64,000 nt of DNA, taken from contig NC_072474.1 of NCBI RefSeq assembly GCF_027574615.1, forward strand, positions 65,519,690-65,583,689, read 5' to 3'. The notes beneath the pieces were generated by a model that was given only the letters and a program-made list of their open reading frames with translations, ran no database searches and was not told the origin of the DNA. A program made the position numbers and the translations under genes. Below are positions 1 through 11,711 of this stretch, piece after piece; position 1 is the stretch's first letter, and each line of letters starts with the position of its first letter. This DNA comes from Eptesicus fuscus. Taxonomy: Eukaryota > Chordata > Mammalia > Chiroptera > Vespertilionidae.

Positions 1-2678
1 TGGAATTATGGGCTTCAGAGCCACTCAGCCTCTGTCAAAAGTGGGAAGACTCCCGCCCAAGTAGGTGGCTGCCTCTGCAAAGCCAGGTCTCTCTACCTCC
101 TCACCTACGGTCCACAGCACCCAGCTCAATGCCTATCACCTGCCTCTCTCTCCATCGACACACTTCCAAATTGAAGTAGTAAACCTATTTCTCAGTCAGA
201 ATCCTGAGCAATGTGTCCTTGAGCTATCCAGATTCCACTGTACATTCAGGTATACTGCATGGAAGTTGGAACTGAAAACAAATGAGCATTTTCAAAGTAT
301 CCACAACAGTTCTTCAGCGCACCTTCAAGTACCAACCGGATAATCTCTTCCCTGCTTCTCACGTGTAATGTGTTTATTTTTCTCCGTCTCATTTAGGATC
401 TCTCACTCGCTGCCTCCAAACCTTCCTCTCTTGCTTGCTGTTTAGTCCTTCTTCTTATCTGGATCCTTACTATCTCTTTAAGCCTCGCTGCTCTTAGATC
501 CAGGAAAGCAGGGCTTACATCTCAGGAGTCCCATGTTTTGGAGCGCCTTTCTAAAAATGGCTAAGTACCCTTATAGTGTACTTAGTAATGGGGATTGGCT
601 GTGGGAGGCTGTGTGGGTGGAGAATCAGACTGCATCAGGCCTGTGTTATCCCTGGTCTCTGCGTTTCCCCTTTAGCCTTCCCCATGACTCTCTACCCCTG
701 ACTCTTGCCTGTGAGGTCCACAGAAAACTCAAGGAGCTCCAAGACTCAAGCCTCTGGGATCTTCCTTGACTTTCTAGCTGGGCCAGGAGGGTGGCCTGGC
801 GAGTGCATTGTCCCTACTGGCCGTTGCCACATTTCTCCCACAGGACCATAAGAGATTGTGCTGCCAGAATGGGACTGAAGGTTGATTTTAAGTGATTCTT
901 ACTTATGTCAGACACAGAAAGTGTTAAGGACACCAGTTTAATCCTGATGGATGCATCAGCTGTAGTCCTGATAGGATTGCAGTCTGCGCAGGTCTACAGC
1001 ATCCCATGCCCTCTGCTGGCCCCATGCAGCGAGGGAGGCAGTGACCTAGGACTGGCTGTGCCTATCTCCTCCAAGGTCTTTCGGCACCCTTGCTCAGCTG
1101 TGCCAACTGGCTCTTCTTCCAACTGATGGTCTGTTTTAACTCCGATTGATATGGTGACACTGTGTTTTCCTGGGTCTGTTGCAGGCCTTGCGGGCCCAAA
1201 GTTGTACTTTCCTCATTCTTTCTGACCATGAGCCCTTCGCCTGTTCTCCTGGTATAATGTGTGGAAGGCAGGGGTGGGGTGATAATTTGATATCAAGTAC
1301 TCTCTGAATGTTAATTTTGCTGGTAAGATAGAATTGGATCTGGAAGAAGAGGCTCAGTATTTTAAATTTCTTTTGCACTTTTCACTGCATCTAGCTCTGT
1401 TTGGCATTAGCTTGTTTTCATTGTGTATGGTTTTTTTTTTCTCTGACAGATTTTTTATAGACCCACAGAATACTCAATCTTCTCAATAAATCAAACATTT
1501 CATTCAGGGGGTCACATGCCTAATATTTTCTCTCTAAAAAAAATAAGCTATTAAATAATGTTGGCTTATTGCCTTGAGGTCAGCATTCCTGAAATAAAGA
1601 AAAGTAAAATATACATTCCTTTGTTTGGGCAATTCCAGACAAATTCTGCTTTGAAATTGAATTCTAAGTCTGCTATGATGTCAAAGACTAAACCATTTTT
1701 GCATGTTATGAAAAAAGATAAAGTAAATGGACACTGGTTTCTTGAATGTAAAACAAGTGGCTCTTCCTTTTATTGGAAATCCTTCTTGCTAAATAATTAC
1801 TTCTTATGGCATGTTGATCCTGACAGGAGCAATTCCGATTTCCTTTCTATGGTATGTGGTATGGTTTTAATGTTTGGTGTGATGTACTGTAATATGACAT
1901 AAAATTTATCATGAGATTTATGAAATTGACCAGAATCTTATTGCAGCAAGATTTTTCCTAACAACCTAAGCCTAACATCAATTTGGATGATGGATTCACT
2001 CAATTTAGATTTCCTTTAGCATACAAATAAATGGTAAAAATATCTGCCATTTATAATAGATAATTGGCTCCAAATCTATCAAAATCCTGTGTTAGCAGTA
2101 AAATTAAATAATGTTTTGAATTTCTTACTTTTTTAATCAACACATTCATTGGTATATTTGATGGGAAATTTCTTGTATTTATGTCAATAATGTCTTTAAA
2201 TATGAGTTTGGCAGAATAAAATAAAAGAGGTATATGAATGAAAAAGGTGGGAAAGGTTAGAGAAAAGAATACGCTAGAAAAATATATAAAATGACTTAAA
2301 ACAAAAATAAACTAAACAAAAAACATTGAAATAATGGAGCAGACCATAGACATGGGAGCATAGAAAGGGACAAAAAACTTATGTTTTATTTTATTTAAAT
2401 ACTTTGAAGTGCTTAACTGTATATGCTTAAAGGCTTGAAATATAAACATTGATTTTAAGAATAAAATGTTAAGTTTGGCATGAGTCAAGGCATTGAAAGC
2501 AAAAGATTAGGCAAAGTTCAGTAAGATAGTGTTATTGAACCTTTATCCAAATTGCTTTTTTTCAATTTGGAAGCACTTACAATAACCTATCCTGAGAACT
2601 AGAGAGGATGCCAAACCTTGCAGAAAGCTCTGTGTATTTTCCAGACTATTCTACTTTTAAAGTAGCTGATGATGACAA
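1..2678. other. Non-coding unique DNA, presumed CFAP299 intron
   Basis: I see no recognisable gene, RNA or young repeat in this stretch. The open frames in it (for example 1558-1902 on the plus strand) have no recognisable domain and average intronic composition. The first 1.2 kb is more GC-balanced; the rest is AT-rich. Confidence 0.5.
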
Positions 2679-2968
2679 TCCTATATAATAAAGAGCTAAT
2701 ATGCCAATTAGACTGGAAGGTGGAACAACCTTCTGGAATGACTAGTGGGTGGGCTGCAGGGCTGCAGTTGGACATCCTCTGAGGGGTCCTGGGCTGCCAG
2801 AGGGATGTCTGACTGCCAGCTTAGTCCCAACCCCCGGGGGGGGGGGGGTGGGGAGCAGGCTTAAGCTGGCAGGTGGACATTCCCTGAGGGGTCCCGGGCT
2901 GCAAGAGGGTGCAGGCAAGGCTGAGGGAGCCTCCTGAGTGCACGAATTTTCATGCACTGGGCCTCTAG
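2679..2968 (+). mobile_element. Non-autonomous HeliBat-type Helitron
   Basis: The element starts with TCCTATATAATAAAGAGC directly after a host A. It ends with a TGCACTGGGCCTCTAG terminus directly before a host T, as expected for Helitrons, which insert between A and T without a target duplication. An imperfect hairpin (GCACGAATTTTCATGC) lies just before the end, as in the family. There is no coding capacity. The interior holds a run of about ten G near 2838 and two half-sites of an internal inverted repeat (TGCCAGCTTA / TTAAGCTGGCA). The overlapping open frames at 2742-2957 are spurious. Confidence 0.92.
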
Positions 2969-3769
2969 TTACTTAATAAAGTTAATAATTTATGTAAAAT
3001 AAATGATGTATGTGGAGAAAACGTTTAGATGAAAACTTTGGCATGCAAATCTGCTAGGCGAACAGAACTTTTTATGATCAAACACATATTTAGTAATTTT
3101 GAAACTATTCATTTCATGTTTAATTTAGATGTAAATATCAATTTATGAACTTTCTTACTGTTTACACTATTACAGATGTCCTACACCACCTCTCCTTTAA
3201 CCACCCCTCCCCCAGGCCTTCATTACACTGTTGTCAAACTTTTTAAAGCATAAATTAATTCAAGCAATTGCTATTAAAAATATAGTTGGTAAATAATAGG
3301 TTGTTCAAATTCCATTTATATTTTTCAAAAAGTTCAATTATTTGACTAAATGGAACCATTAAAATCCTGTTGTTGTAAGGAAGCTTGTATGAGAAAAATG
3401 CTGAAATTAAGTAGAGATTAAAGCTTACTGCTTTCTAAATTTTACACAGACCATTTGTTCCTCTTTAAAATCAAAACTTTACTTATAATTTTGGAATATT
3501 TAAATATTTCCAATTGTAGAGGAAAATAAGAATTTTAAAAACATAGGAAATTGTTTTCCACTTGAAGTTTAAGAAAAGCAAGGCATAATGAAAAAAGTTT
3601 TCTCAGAAAGGAAAATTTAGAACTGTAAGACATATATTTCATATCAAACTTATAGGTTAAATGTTTTTTGGGACTCTAAAATGACATATTATTAACATAG
3701 ATTCCTTTGGAATCATTATATAATTAATTAATTTCCCATATGGGTTTAAAATAGCTAATTATGAAGTTA
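2969..3769. other. AT-rich unique DNA
   Basis: No gene or recognisable repeat is seen. Short poly-A and poly-T runs are scattered through it. Confidence 0.4.
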
Positions 3770-4167
3770 CTAGAGGCCCGATGCATGAAATTCATGTGCA
3801 GGGGTATGGGTGTCCCTCAGCCCGGCCTGCAATCCAGGACCCCTTGGGAGAAGTCTGACTGCAGTCGGACATCCCTCTCGCAATCCGGGACCCCTCGCTC
3901 CTAACTGCCCGCCTGCTGGCTCCTTACCTCTCAGCTCGCCACTCCTTAGTGCTGCCACAGAGGCAGGAGAGGTTCCTGCCATCGCCACTGCACTCGCCAG
4001 CTGTGAGCCCAGCTTCCGGCTGAGCGACACTCCAGCTGTGGGAGTGCACTGACCACTGAGGGCAGCTTCTGCATTGAGCATCTGCCCCCTGGTGGTCAGT
4101 GTGCATCATAGTGACCTGTGGTTCTCGTCGTTCTGTCGTAACAGTCACTGGGCTTTTATTATATAGA
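3770..4167 (-). mobile_element. Non-autonomous Helitron, second subfamily
   Basis: Read on the minus strand the element starts TCTATATAATAAAAGCCCAG (near 4167) and ends in GGGCCTCTAG at 3770, flanked by A and T. This 5' start (TCTATATAATAAAAGCC) differs from the TCCTAT-type copies and is shared with the copy at 39178, so at least two subfamilies are present. The 3' hairpin is imperfect (TGCATGAAATTCATGTGCA on the plus strand). The open frames inside it are chance frames. Confidence 0.9.
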
Positions 4168-4952
4168 TTATTACAATTATTATTACAATTAAATTACAAA
4201 TTTTAATCTAGTACCAAAGCCAGAAACTAAATCTTGTAATAAATATCTGAATAAACTCTTCTAGAAAAGACTGCAACGATGAACTATCCCAAGCACTTAT
4301 TGAAGTTTGATAACTATTGAACTAAATATGGTTCATTGTTAGTGTTCGAGTAGTGGAAATAATAAAGGCAACTGGTAAGGTACATTCGAATTTAAATTCA
4401 CAACCACCGCTGTAGATATGTAAGTGATTATAGGTTTGCATTTGTAAAATGGAGGAGAATCATGAGAATTAACAAAATTGTGTATGTATTTTGTAGAGTA
4501 CAAAGTCTTTGAGGCTATCCAGAGATTTGGGGGCATAATGTCAGCATCAGCATGTGACTCTCATTACTGGAGGGTTCAAATCAGGTGGAGCTAAAACAGA
4601 ATATGTGCATGTGTTTGTGTGCATATAAGCACATGAATGTTTTCGTATTTAAAATGCACTGCCAAACATTAAGATTCAAGCCAGACTTATGATTTGGGTA
4701 TAGATCAAGCGCAAGAGTAAAGTAGCGGCGAGAAAGGTGAGCATTATAGTACCTGAGGATAGCCTCAAGAAACCTGGAATCTTCATTTACATCTATATCA
4801 ACTGACGTTTGAATGACCTTAGCAATATTATTAGAGGCGGGGTCTATCAATACCAACAAGGCAAACTGGCTTCCATACTTCCCTGCAAAGCATGTTTTGA
4901 TCTAGAGACACCATGAGCAGCAGCACTTAGGAAATGTTTTCTTGTGACTACT
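4168..4952. other. Unique DNA without recognised features
   Basis: AT-rich, with no gene or repeat that I can identify. Confidence 0.4.
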
Positions 4953-5204
4953 GTGTAGGGCAGTGATGGTGAACCTATGACACACGTGTCAGCACTGACA
5001 CACGTAGCCATTTCTGATGACACGCGGCTGCTGAGGTTTATTAAATACAATTATATATAAAAGTTATACATTTATGTTATTTAAACTATAAATATCGCGA
5101 AATAATGTTTTTTCCTCAAAGTGACACACTACCCGAGTTATGCTCAGTTTTTTGGCGAAGTTTGACACACCAAGCTCAAAAGGTTGCCCATCACTGGTGT
5201 AGGG
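4953..5204. mobile_element. Non-autonomous hAT element with 8-bp TSD
   Basis: The element proper is 4961-5196 (236 bp). Its ends are inverted repeats: CAGTGATGGTGAACCTATGA on the left and ...GGTTGCCCATCACTG on the right. It is flanked by a perfect 8-bp direct repeat, GTGTAGGG, at 4953-4960 and 5197-5204. The 8-bp duplication and CAG...CTG termini are diagnostic of the hAT superfamily. The interior has a subterminal inverted repeat (TGACACACGTGTCA region) and no coding capacity, so it is a MITE-like copy that relied on a transposase from elsewhere. I cannot assign the exact Repbase family. Confidence 0.9.
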
Positions 5205-6207
5205 GCAGATGCATCTCCAAAAGAGTGTGGAAGAACAGGATTTGGGCATGGAAGCAACTCTATCTTGGATCACTTCTCCACTAATTTATTTAAACCTTGT
5301 TACTTAAGCAGGTAGGAATGTCATGCTAAATTCATATTCTCAAAAGAGTAAGCTAAGAAGTGGGGGAAAACAAAACCTGAACTCAATTTTTTAAAGTTTA
5401 AACTCTATGGAACATCTGATCAGCAAAATAAAGTAAGCATTATTGACTTGTGTTTTGTGGCTATTTTCACAGCTCTGATAAATGTAACCCAGGGGATTTA
5501 CCCACTACCTGCAGGCAAGCTGTCATCAGATGCAGATGTAAAATGTCTCAGCTGCAGCACCACAGTTCATTACATACTCTAACTTAGGGACTATTTTGGA
5601 CCACTGAGAGAACCACGTAAGAGTTGATGAGAGTTGAGAAACTCAAACACCAAATGAATAAGACACTTTAGGCTCCCCGAGAAAAGTATGAAAACACTTT
5701 GCCTTTGCCTGTTAAATTTCAAGGAAAAATATATGATAAAAATTGCAAAGACAAGCCCTTTGCCACAGGGAAATTCTGCACTGGAATGGGAACTAACAGA
5801 ACCATTCCAGTAGTCTCAGGTTGGTCAGGAGCAGGAATTTAATGGCAGTCCCAATTTAGGGGCCAACTCAATAGTAAGTTAAGTCTAATAGCTAATTAAT
5901 TAGTTTAAAAGCTAATTTTAATAAACTCAAATTAGTCTAAGAGATAATTTCCTGACTTCTCTCACTGAATGGACTAGATTCAAATGTATTGACGATTACC
6001 TTAATGGATTGAAATGATCAAATGGTAGAAATACTATGAGTTGGCAGTCAAGTAATATATAGGTCTGCATTGCAACTCAAGAATATTCTATTAGTTTAAT
6101 TAAGCTTTTTCTAATTTTGCAAAGCTCAAGAAATGGGGACCATTAGTATAAAACGTATTTTAAAGTATTGAAATGTTAATTTTAAATAGTAGTATCAAAT
6201 GCATCTG
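5205..6207. other. Unique DNA without recognised features
   Basis: No gene or clear repeat is visible. Confidence 0.4.
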
Positions 6208-6412
6208 GAAGGAGTGGCTGAGTTGGTTGATCATCGTCCTGTGCACCGAAAGGTTGCCGGTTTTATTCCTGGTCAGAGCACATACCTGGGTTGTGGGTTC
6301 AATCCCCGGATGGAACACTTACAGAAGGCAATTGACCAATGTTTCTCTCTCATATCCTCTCATATCCATGATTTTCTCTCTTTCTTTGAATGGATTGAAA
6401 CAATTACTCTTA
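6208..6412 (+). mobile_element. Diverged Ves-type SINE
   Basis: A tRNA-derived SINE. The head reads GTGGCTGAGTTGGTTGATCATCGTCCTG-like with a B box (GGTTGCCGGTTTTATTCCTG-like). It is followed by the GGGTTCAATCCC and TTTCTCTCTCAT segments shared by the other copies in this window. The poly-A tail is degraded, which suggests an older copy. Confidence 0.8.
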
Positions 6413-6852
6413 AAAAGAATTTTTTAGAGCAATATTGTATGACAGCATTATTCAAATTTTTGAAGAAAATCTATATTAGTATCTATATGTTTACCTATAT
6501 ATTTGTACCTATATTGATATCAATTTTGATATTGCTAGCTATATAGCTCCACACAAAAATGTCTATTTGTCCAACAAAGAGCCTAAAATTCCAGAGAAAT
6601 TGGGAAATGGAAAAGGGAGAAGTTCATGTCTACTTATTTTCCAGAAGGACAAATTTCTCCTTCTATTTAAATTACATAGTAAACAATTGAAATCAAATGT
6701 AAGGAACTTTTTCATAGGAAATTATTTTTATTGCATTATTTTCATTGTTTAATTATAAAGGATAATTTACCTTTATTGAAAACAATACAGAAAGTACACA
6801 AAAGTGTAAAATAAATTAAAATAATCACCCATAATTTTACTACTCCAAAATA
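6413..6852. other. AT-rich unique DNA
   Basis: No gene or clear repeat is visible between the SINE and the Helitron. Confidence 0.4.
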
Positions 6853-7283
6853 TCTTACCTTATAATAGACAAATATGCAAATTGACCACACCTTCGCTAT
6901 GCCCAAGCCACGCCCACCAACCAAGCCACGCCCATCAACCACGCCCACCAGGAAACCTTTGCAGGGACGCTGGGGTGCGGCGGAGCCCAAGGCCCGGAAA
7001 GCCGCCCGGGGCTTTCCGGGCCTTGGGCGCCAGCGGGGTGCCTGCTCCGATCGCAGGAGCGAGCCAACCTGGGGGGTCGGCTCGCTCTTGCGATCGGGTC
7101 GCAGGGACGCTGGGTGCAGCCGAACCCAAGGCCACCGCCCAGGGCCAAGCCGGGACCCTGAAAGAAGGTAGAAGGCAGTGGCCACAGCCAAGGCCTGGGT
7201 CCCCGGTGCCAGCAGAAAACTGGTGCAGGCAGCCCGGTGAATGAAGGTCTATTGCACGAATCTTCGTGCAAACGGGCTACTAG
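6853..7283 (+). mobile_element. Non-autonomous GC-rich Helitron
   Basis: It begins TCTTACCTTATAATAGACAA after a host A and ends ...GGGCTACTAG before a host T. A perfect hairpin, TGCACGAATCTTCGTGCA, stands just upstream of the 3' end. The interior is very GC-rich with short tandem and inverted segments (CCACGCCCA repeats near 6908; AAGGCCCGGAAAG with its complement near 7000). The 5' end has diverged from the TCCTATCTAATAA-type start. The long overlapping open frames on both strands (6742-7271) are by-products of the GC-rich sequence. Confidence 0.88.
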
Positions 7284-8729
7284 TTACTATTAATATTTGG
7301 ATTTCTTTCCCTCTAGTATGATATTCTCTTGGAACAATTTCTTTTATGGTTAGCAAACCAACCATCCCCCCTTTTTATAAAAGGGTGATGATACATTGCA
7401 GTCCAACCAGAGATTCCCTAAATCAGATTAAAAAAAAAAAAAAAAAAGGATGCTAAACAGCAGGAGCCATCCAACCTGTGTCAAAACTTACTGCAGATAC
7501 ACAGATGGTCAGGCATCATTTTCACCCTGGCCTCAGAGGAAGAAAGGGCTCTGGATTACATCTGCTGATTCTCCTGCCTTAGAGGGAAATGATCAAACTT
7601 TTCTCATAGATGAACTGTAGGTTCAGGGCATCTCACATGAGAAAGAGGGAAGCACCTGATTCAGATGAAAGATATTACAGTTTTACTATTTAAAAGTGCT
7701 GCTCCCAATGTTTAACTGTTTTGAAGAAGGTTATTTATACATATAACCTTGTAGAAGAAGGTTATTTATATATACTAATATATATATGTAAAAGTGTATA
7801 ATTTTAGAGATGGGGGGTTCAGAGATGAGGAGAGGGAGAACAAACATCAGGCTAAGCCAAAAGCTAGTTGGCTAACTCGGAAGGAAGGGAGAAAAATTCA
7901 ATTGGCAACTCTTGAGAAGAAAAAATGAAAACTATTCTAAAACTTTAAAAGAAGATTTAATTTAGAGCTCTCTTTGGAAAATGTAGGCTTAAGAAGAATC
8001 TAGTCATATTCAAGCTAAACTGGGAATTCATATCCAAAAGAAATGAGAAAGTTGGATAAACAGCTGGCAGTGATCAGGCCAAGAGGATAAAATGTTAATA
8101 ATTATAAAATCTTAGTCCAAAAACCCGTTATTCTAGATGGTGGAATTAGATGAAAACTTGCACAGTGACCCAGTTTCAGTGGGTTTTAAAGTTCTAAGCA
8201 GATAAAACAGGCTGTCATATACCTGTGGCACTACCTAAGGGTCATGAAACATCTTAGAATTGATAAAGTGAAACCACATATCTTTATTAAAAAGTATTTA
8301 CTGTCTTTGATGACATGAGAGCAAATGACTTTTGCTCTTTTTTTTCCATCAGAAAGACCTGTAATGTTTAATATAAATATCTCACGACACTCATTACATC
8401 AGTATACTGCTTCTTGGATGGTTTGCAAAGGAGAAGAGAATGTTCCTAGCAGATTCTGATAGTAGCTAAAAAAAAAAAAAGAAAAAAAGAAAAATCAACT
8501 CTTTGATAAAACAATGGATTTCAAAAATTAAAATCAATTAATACATAATGTGTTCAATGTGCGTGTGTGTGAATATACTGCACTGGGTATATTTTGTTTA
8601 CATCGCTTCTCCACTTTTTGTCACTTTCCAAGGGAGAGGTCCTGCCTCAATAGGCTGCCTGCCATCTGATTCGTTGCTTACTATGGTGGTGATTTGTGCT
8701 ACATGTTCCACAGCTGTCTATTCTAGTTT
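7284..8729. other. Unique DNA with small low-complexity runs
   Basis: No gene is visible. There is a poly-A run near 7430-7447 and an A-rich run near 8468-8490. A small imperfect duplication (GTAGAAGAAGGTTATTTATA-like) lies near 7722-7775. Confidence 0.4.
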
Positions 8730-8900
8730 CACATCTTCTTTTTCCATTCATCCATTGATGGACACATAGGTTGTTTCCATATCTTGGCTACTGTAAAGAT
8801 TGCTGCATGTGGGTACAAATTACTCTTTGATATCCTGTTTTCATTTCCTTTGAAAATATACCCAGAAGTGGGATTGCTGTACTATATTGCTGTACTATAT
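8730..8900 (-). mobile_element. L1 ORF2 3' fragment
   Basis: The plus strand reads the complement of the conserved L1 ORF2 end (CATCCATTGATGGACACATAGG, GGCTACTGTAAAGATTGCTG, AAATATACCCAGAAGTGGGA), so the fragment is on the minus strand. It is followed by a small tandem array, TTGCTGTACTATA repeated about three times at 8873-8912. Confidence 0.8.
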
Positions 8901-8911
8901 TGCTATACTAT

Positions 8912-9119
8912 ATATATTATTGATTTTTTACAGAGAGGAAGGGAGAGGGATAGAGGGTTAGAAAAATTGATAAGAAAGAAACATTGATCAGCTGCCTCCT
9001 GCACACTTCCTACTAGGGATGTTCCTGCAACCAAGGTACATTCCCTTAACCGGAATTGAACCTGGGACCCTTCAGTCCACAGGCTGATTCTCTGTCCACT
9101 GAGCCAAACCAGTTAGGGC
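8912..9119 (-). mobile_element. Ves-type SINE
   Basis: Minus-strand copy. On the plus strand the A-rich tail appears as TATTGATTTTTTACAGAGAG, followed by GCTGCCTCCTGCACACTTCC and the tRNA-like head ending in GAGCCAAACCAGTTAGGGCA at 9119. Confidence 0.92.
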
Positions 9120-9336
9120 AGTAGTTATATTTTTTAAAAAAATTTTTACCTGAATATTTAGTTGAAAGAGAGACAGAGAGAGAGAGAGAGAGAGAAACAT
9201 CGATGTGAGATAGAAACATTGATCGGTTACCTCCTGAAAACACCCTGACTGGGAATCAAAACCACAAACATTTTTGGTGTACAGGATGACATTCCAACCA
9301 ACTGAGACATCTGGCCGGAGAAGTAGTTCTATTTTT
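9120..9336 (-). mobile_element. SINE with target-site duplication
   Basis: The SINE body (about 9135-9321) sits between near-identical copies of AGTAGTTATATTTTT (9120-9134) and AGTAGTTCTATTTTT (9322-9336), a 14/15 match expected from L1-mediated insertion. The sequence is Ves-related but diverged, with a GAGAGA microsatellite at 9173-9195. Its head is at the right end (ACTGAGACATCTGGCCGG). It landed beside the older SINE copy, and a Helitron later landed 3 bp beyond its right duplication. Confidence 0.85.
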
Positions 9337-9338
9337 AA

Positions 9339-9823
9339 CTAGAGGCCCGGTGCATGAAAATTCATGCACTGGAGCGGGGGGTCCCTCAGTCTGGCCTGCC
9401 CCCTCTCACAGTCTGGGAGTCCTCAGGGGCAGGAGGCGACCCAGCAATCAGGGGAAGGTTACACCCCATCACACCTCTGCTGCTGCCACTGCCGGCAGCG
9501 CAAGCCTCGGCCGGCCCTGGTTACCTGAGCCTCAGGCGGCCCTGGGCAGCTGGGCAACTGCTGTCCAAGGCTTGCCTGTGCCTTGGGCCAGCCCTTGGTG
9601 GCTGGGAGGCCACCATCTGAGGCTTGCCTGCACCTCGGGCCAGCCCTGGGTGGTTGGGGGGGGCTGAGGGGACTGGGGGACTCCGGAGGCAGGTGCCTTG
9701 CCGCGTACCTTCTGCCAAGGCAGGGCTGAAGGGACTGGACGCTGCCATCTTGTGGCTGTGGGTGCCGCCATCTTTGCAATGGTGTGAGAGTCAATTAGCA
9801 TATTCCCTCTTTATTAGATAGGA
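9339..9823 (-). mobile_element. Non-autonomous Helitron
   Basis: Minus-strand copy. Its 3' end CTAG is at 9339-9342 with hairpin TGCATGAAAATTCATGCA. Its 5' end TCCTATCTAATAAAGAGGG is at 9823. It belongs to the same subfamily as the copy at 18945-19413: both share CTCACAGTCTGGGAG, CACACCTCTGCTGCTGCCAC and the 5'-proximal CAATTAGCATATTCCCTC block. The many open frames on both strands here are spurious. Confidence 0.93.
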
Positions 9824-10988
9824 TTTTTTGAGAAACCTCCATACTGGTTTCCATCACTTCTTTCCTGAAATACTTTTCTCTCTTGAATTCCATGTGATGA
9901 CTATGTTCTGCTTTTCCTCTGTGCCATTGTACCTTCTCTCTCAGTTTAATTTATTAGGTTCTTTTCCTTTTCCCAACATTTAAATGTGGCACTTCCATAT
10001 TATATCTCTGGTCTTTTCTGCCCTAGTCACATTCTTTCCAGAGATTTCAGCTCCAACTTTCTATGAATTTGTATCTGTTAATTTGTATCTATGTATTTTT
10101 ATTTGTATTTGTACGAATTTTATTCTCAACTCTAGATGTATCTCATAAGTAATTCAAACTTAGCCTGTTAGAAAAGTTAATAATAACAAAAATTTAGATT
10201 TTTTACAACGATAATAAGTTAGAAATTGAGTAATTTGCCTAAGATCATAAAGTAAGGGTCAGAGAGGTTCTAGAAATCTTATTCTTTAACTAGTAGACTC
10301 TGTATGATCTTTTTGCCCAAACTCATCCTTTCCTTTCTCTCCCTGTGGTAAGTCAGGAAGCACTTCTCATCTTTTAGAAATGAGCCTAAATTTGACCTAT
10401 TCAGAGAGGCTGTGCTTGATCATCTTGTCTAGCAGCTCCTGCCTGTTTATCCTGACTTCGCTTCCTATTTATTTCCTTGAAATTATTATTTATGAGAAAT
10501 TGTAACTCAGATAATTTACTCACCACTTTTGTCGGATCCCATGGATTAGTTTGCACAGCACCCACTCTAATCCCTTTCTGGTGTGCCTTCCTGTACTGCA
10601 CCCTACTTTTCTAAGTTTTCCTCACAGCTGGGTTTTCCATGTGATTTAGTTTTACCAATTAAAAGCTTCCACAAGAGAAATTAATTTGAAACTAAGTTAT
10701 GTGGGAAGAGATAGAGGATGTGAGGAACAATGTTGCTCAAACAAATAATGGCAGAAAAAGCACAGTTCTAGAGCTTGTCAGGTGTGGCAGGAGATTCCAG
10801 ACACTGCAGTCCCTGAATGTTGCGGAAGCAGCACATTTCTGGAGCTGTCAAGGTGGTGGAGGCTTCCTGATGTACCTTTCTGCAGCTTCCTCGTCATCTC
10901 AGTTCTGCCGTGTGGCGTAAGTGTGGGAACAATCTAGAGTCTGTTTCTTTTATCCTCCAAGTGATTTTGTGAGCTGTTTATATGCTTA
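9824..10988. other. Unique DNA without recognised features
   Basis: No gene or clear repeat is visible. The open frames at 10401-10601 and 10699-10920 have no recognisable domain. Confidence 0.4.
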
Positions 10989-11711
10989 CTAGAGGCCCAG
11001 TGCATGAAATTCGTGCACGGGTATGTGTCCCTCAGCCCAGCCTGCACCCTCTCCAATCTGGGACCCCTCGAGGGATATCTGACTGCCTATTTAGGCCCAA
11101 TCCCATTGGGCAGTTGGACATCCCTCTCACAATTCAGGACTACTGGCTCCCAACTGCTCGCCTGCCTGCCTACCTGATTGCCCCTAACTGCTTCTGCCTG
11201 CCTGCCAGCCTGATCGATGCCTAACTGCTCCCCTGCCTGCTTGATTGCCCCTAACTGCTCTCCCCTGCCAGCCTGGTTACCCCTAACTGCCCTCCCCTGC
11301 CAGGCTGGTCGCCCCTAACTGCCCTCCCCTGCAGGCCTAGTCCCCCCAACTGCCCTCCCCTGCAGGCCTAGTTGTCCCCAACTGCCCTCCCCTGCTGGCT
11401 TGGTCCCCCAAACTGCCCTCCCCTGCAGGTCTGGGTTTCCCCCAACTATCCTCCTCTGCAGGCATGGGTTTCCCTTAACTGCCCTCCCCTGCAGGCCTGA
11501 TTGCCCCCAACTGCCCTCCTCTGCCAGCCTGGTCACCCCTAAATGCCCTCCCCTGCTGACCTGATCGCCCCCAATTGCCCTCCCCTGCTGGCCATCTTGT
11601 GGTGGCCATCTTGTGTCCACATGGGGGTGGCCATCTTTATCCACATGGGAGCAGCCATCTTGTGTGTTAGAGTGATGGTCAATTTGCATATTACCTCTTT
11701 ATTATATAGGA
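10989..11711 (-). mobile_element. Long non-autonomous Helitron with expanded internal repeats
   Basis: 3' CTAG end at 10989-10992 with hairpin TGCATGAAATTCGTGCA; 5' end TCCTATATAATAAAGAGGTA at 11711. At 723 bp it is the longest Helitron in the window. The extra length comes from a tandem array (about 11225-11600) of 35-45 bp units. It shares its ends and the CTCTCCAATCTGGGACCCCTC block with the copies at 12457, 23397 and 23940. Confidence 0.93.
11225..11600. repeat. Tandem array inside Helitron
   Basis: At least eight imperfect units read roughly CCCCTGC-(A/C)GGC-CT-(A/G)GT-...-CCCAACTGCCCTC. The spacing varies between about 33 and 45 bp. The same unit occurs as two to four copies in related Helitrons at 12700-12810 and 24140-24240, so copy number differs between insertions. 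Confidence 0.85.

Noticed and set aside
1558..1902. 114-codon open frame as a gene
   Set aside because: No recognisable domain, AT-rich composition equal to flanks, no splice-site support.
6742..7271. Overlapping long open frames on both strands
   Set aside because: They arise from the GC-rich interior of a non-autonomous Helitron; no domain, no conserved frame among sister copies.
11225..11600. CRISPR-like spaced repeats
   Set aside because: Units vary in length and sequence, lie inside a Helitron in a mammalian genome and have no unique spacers of constant size.
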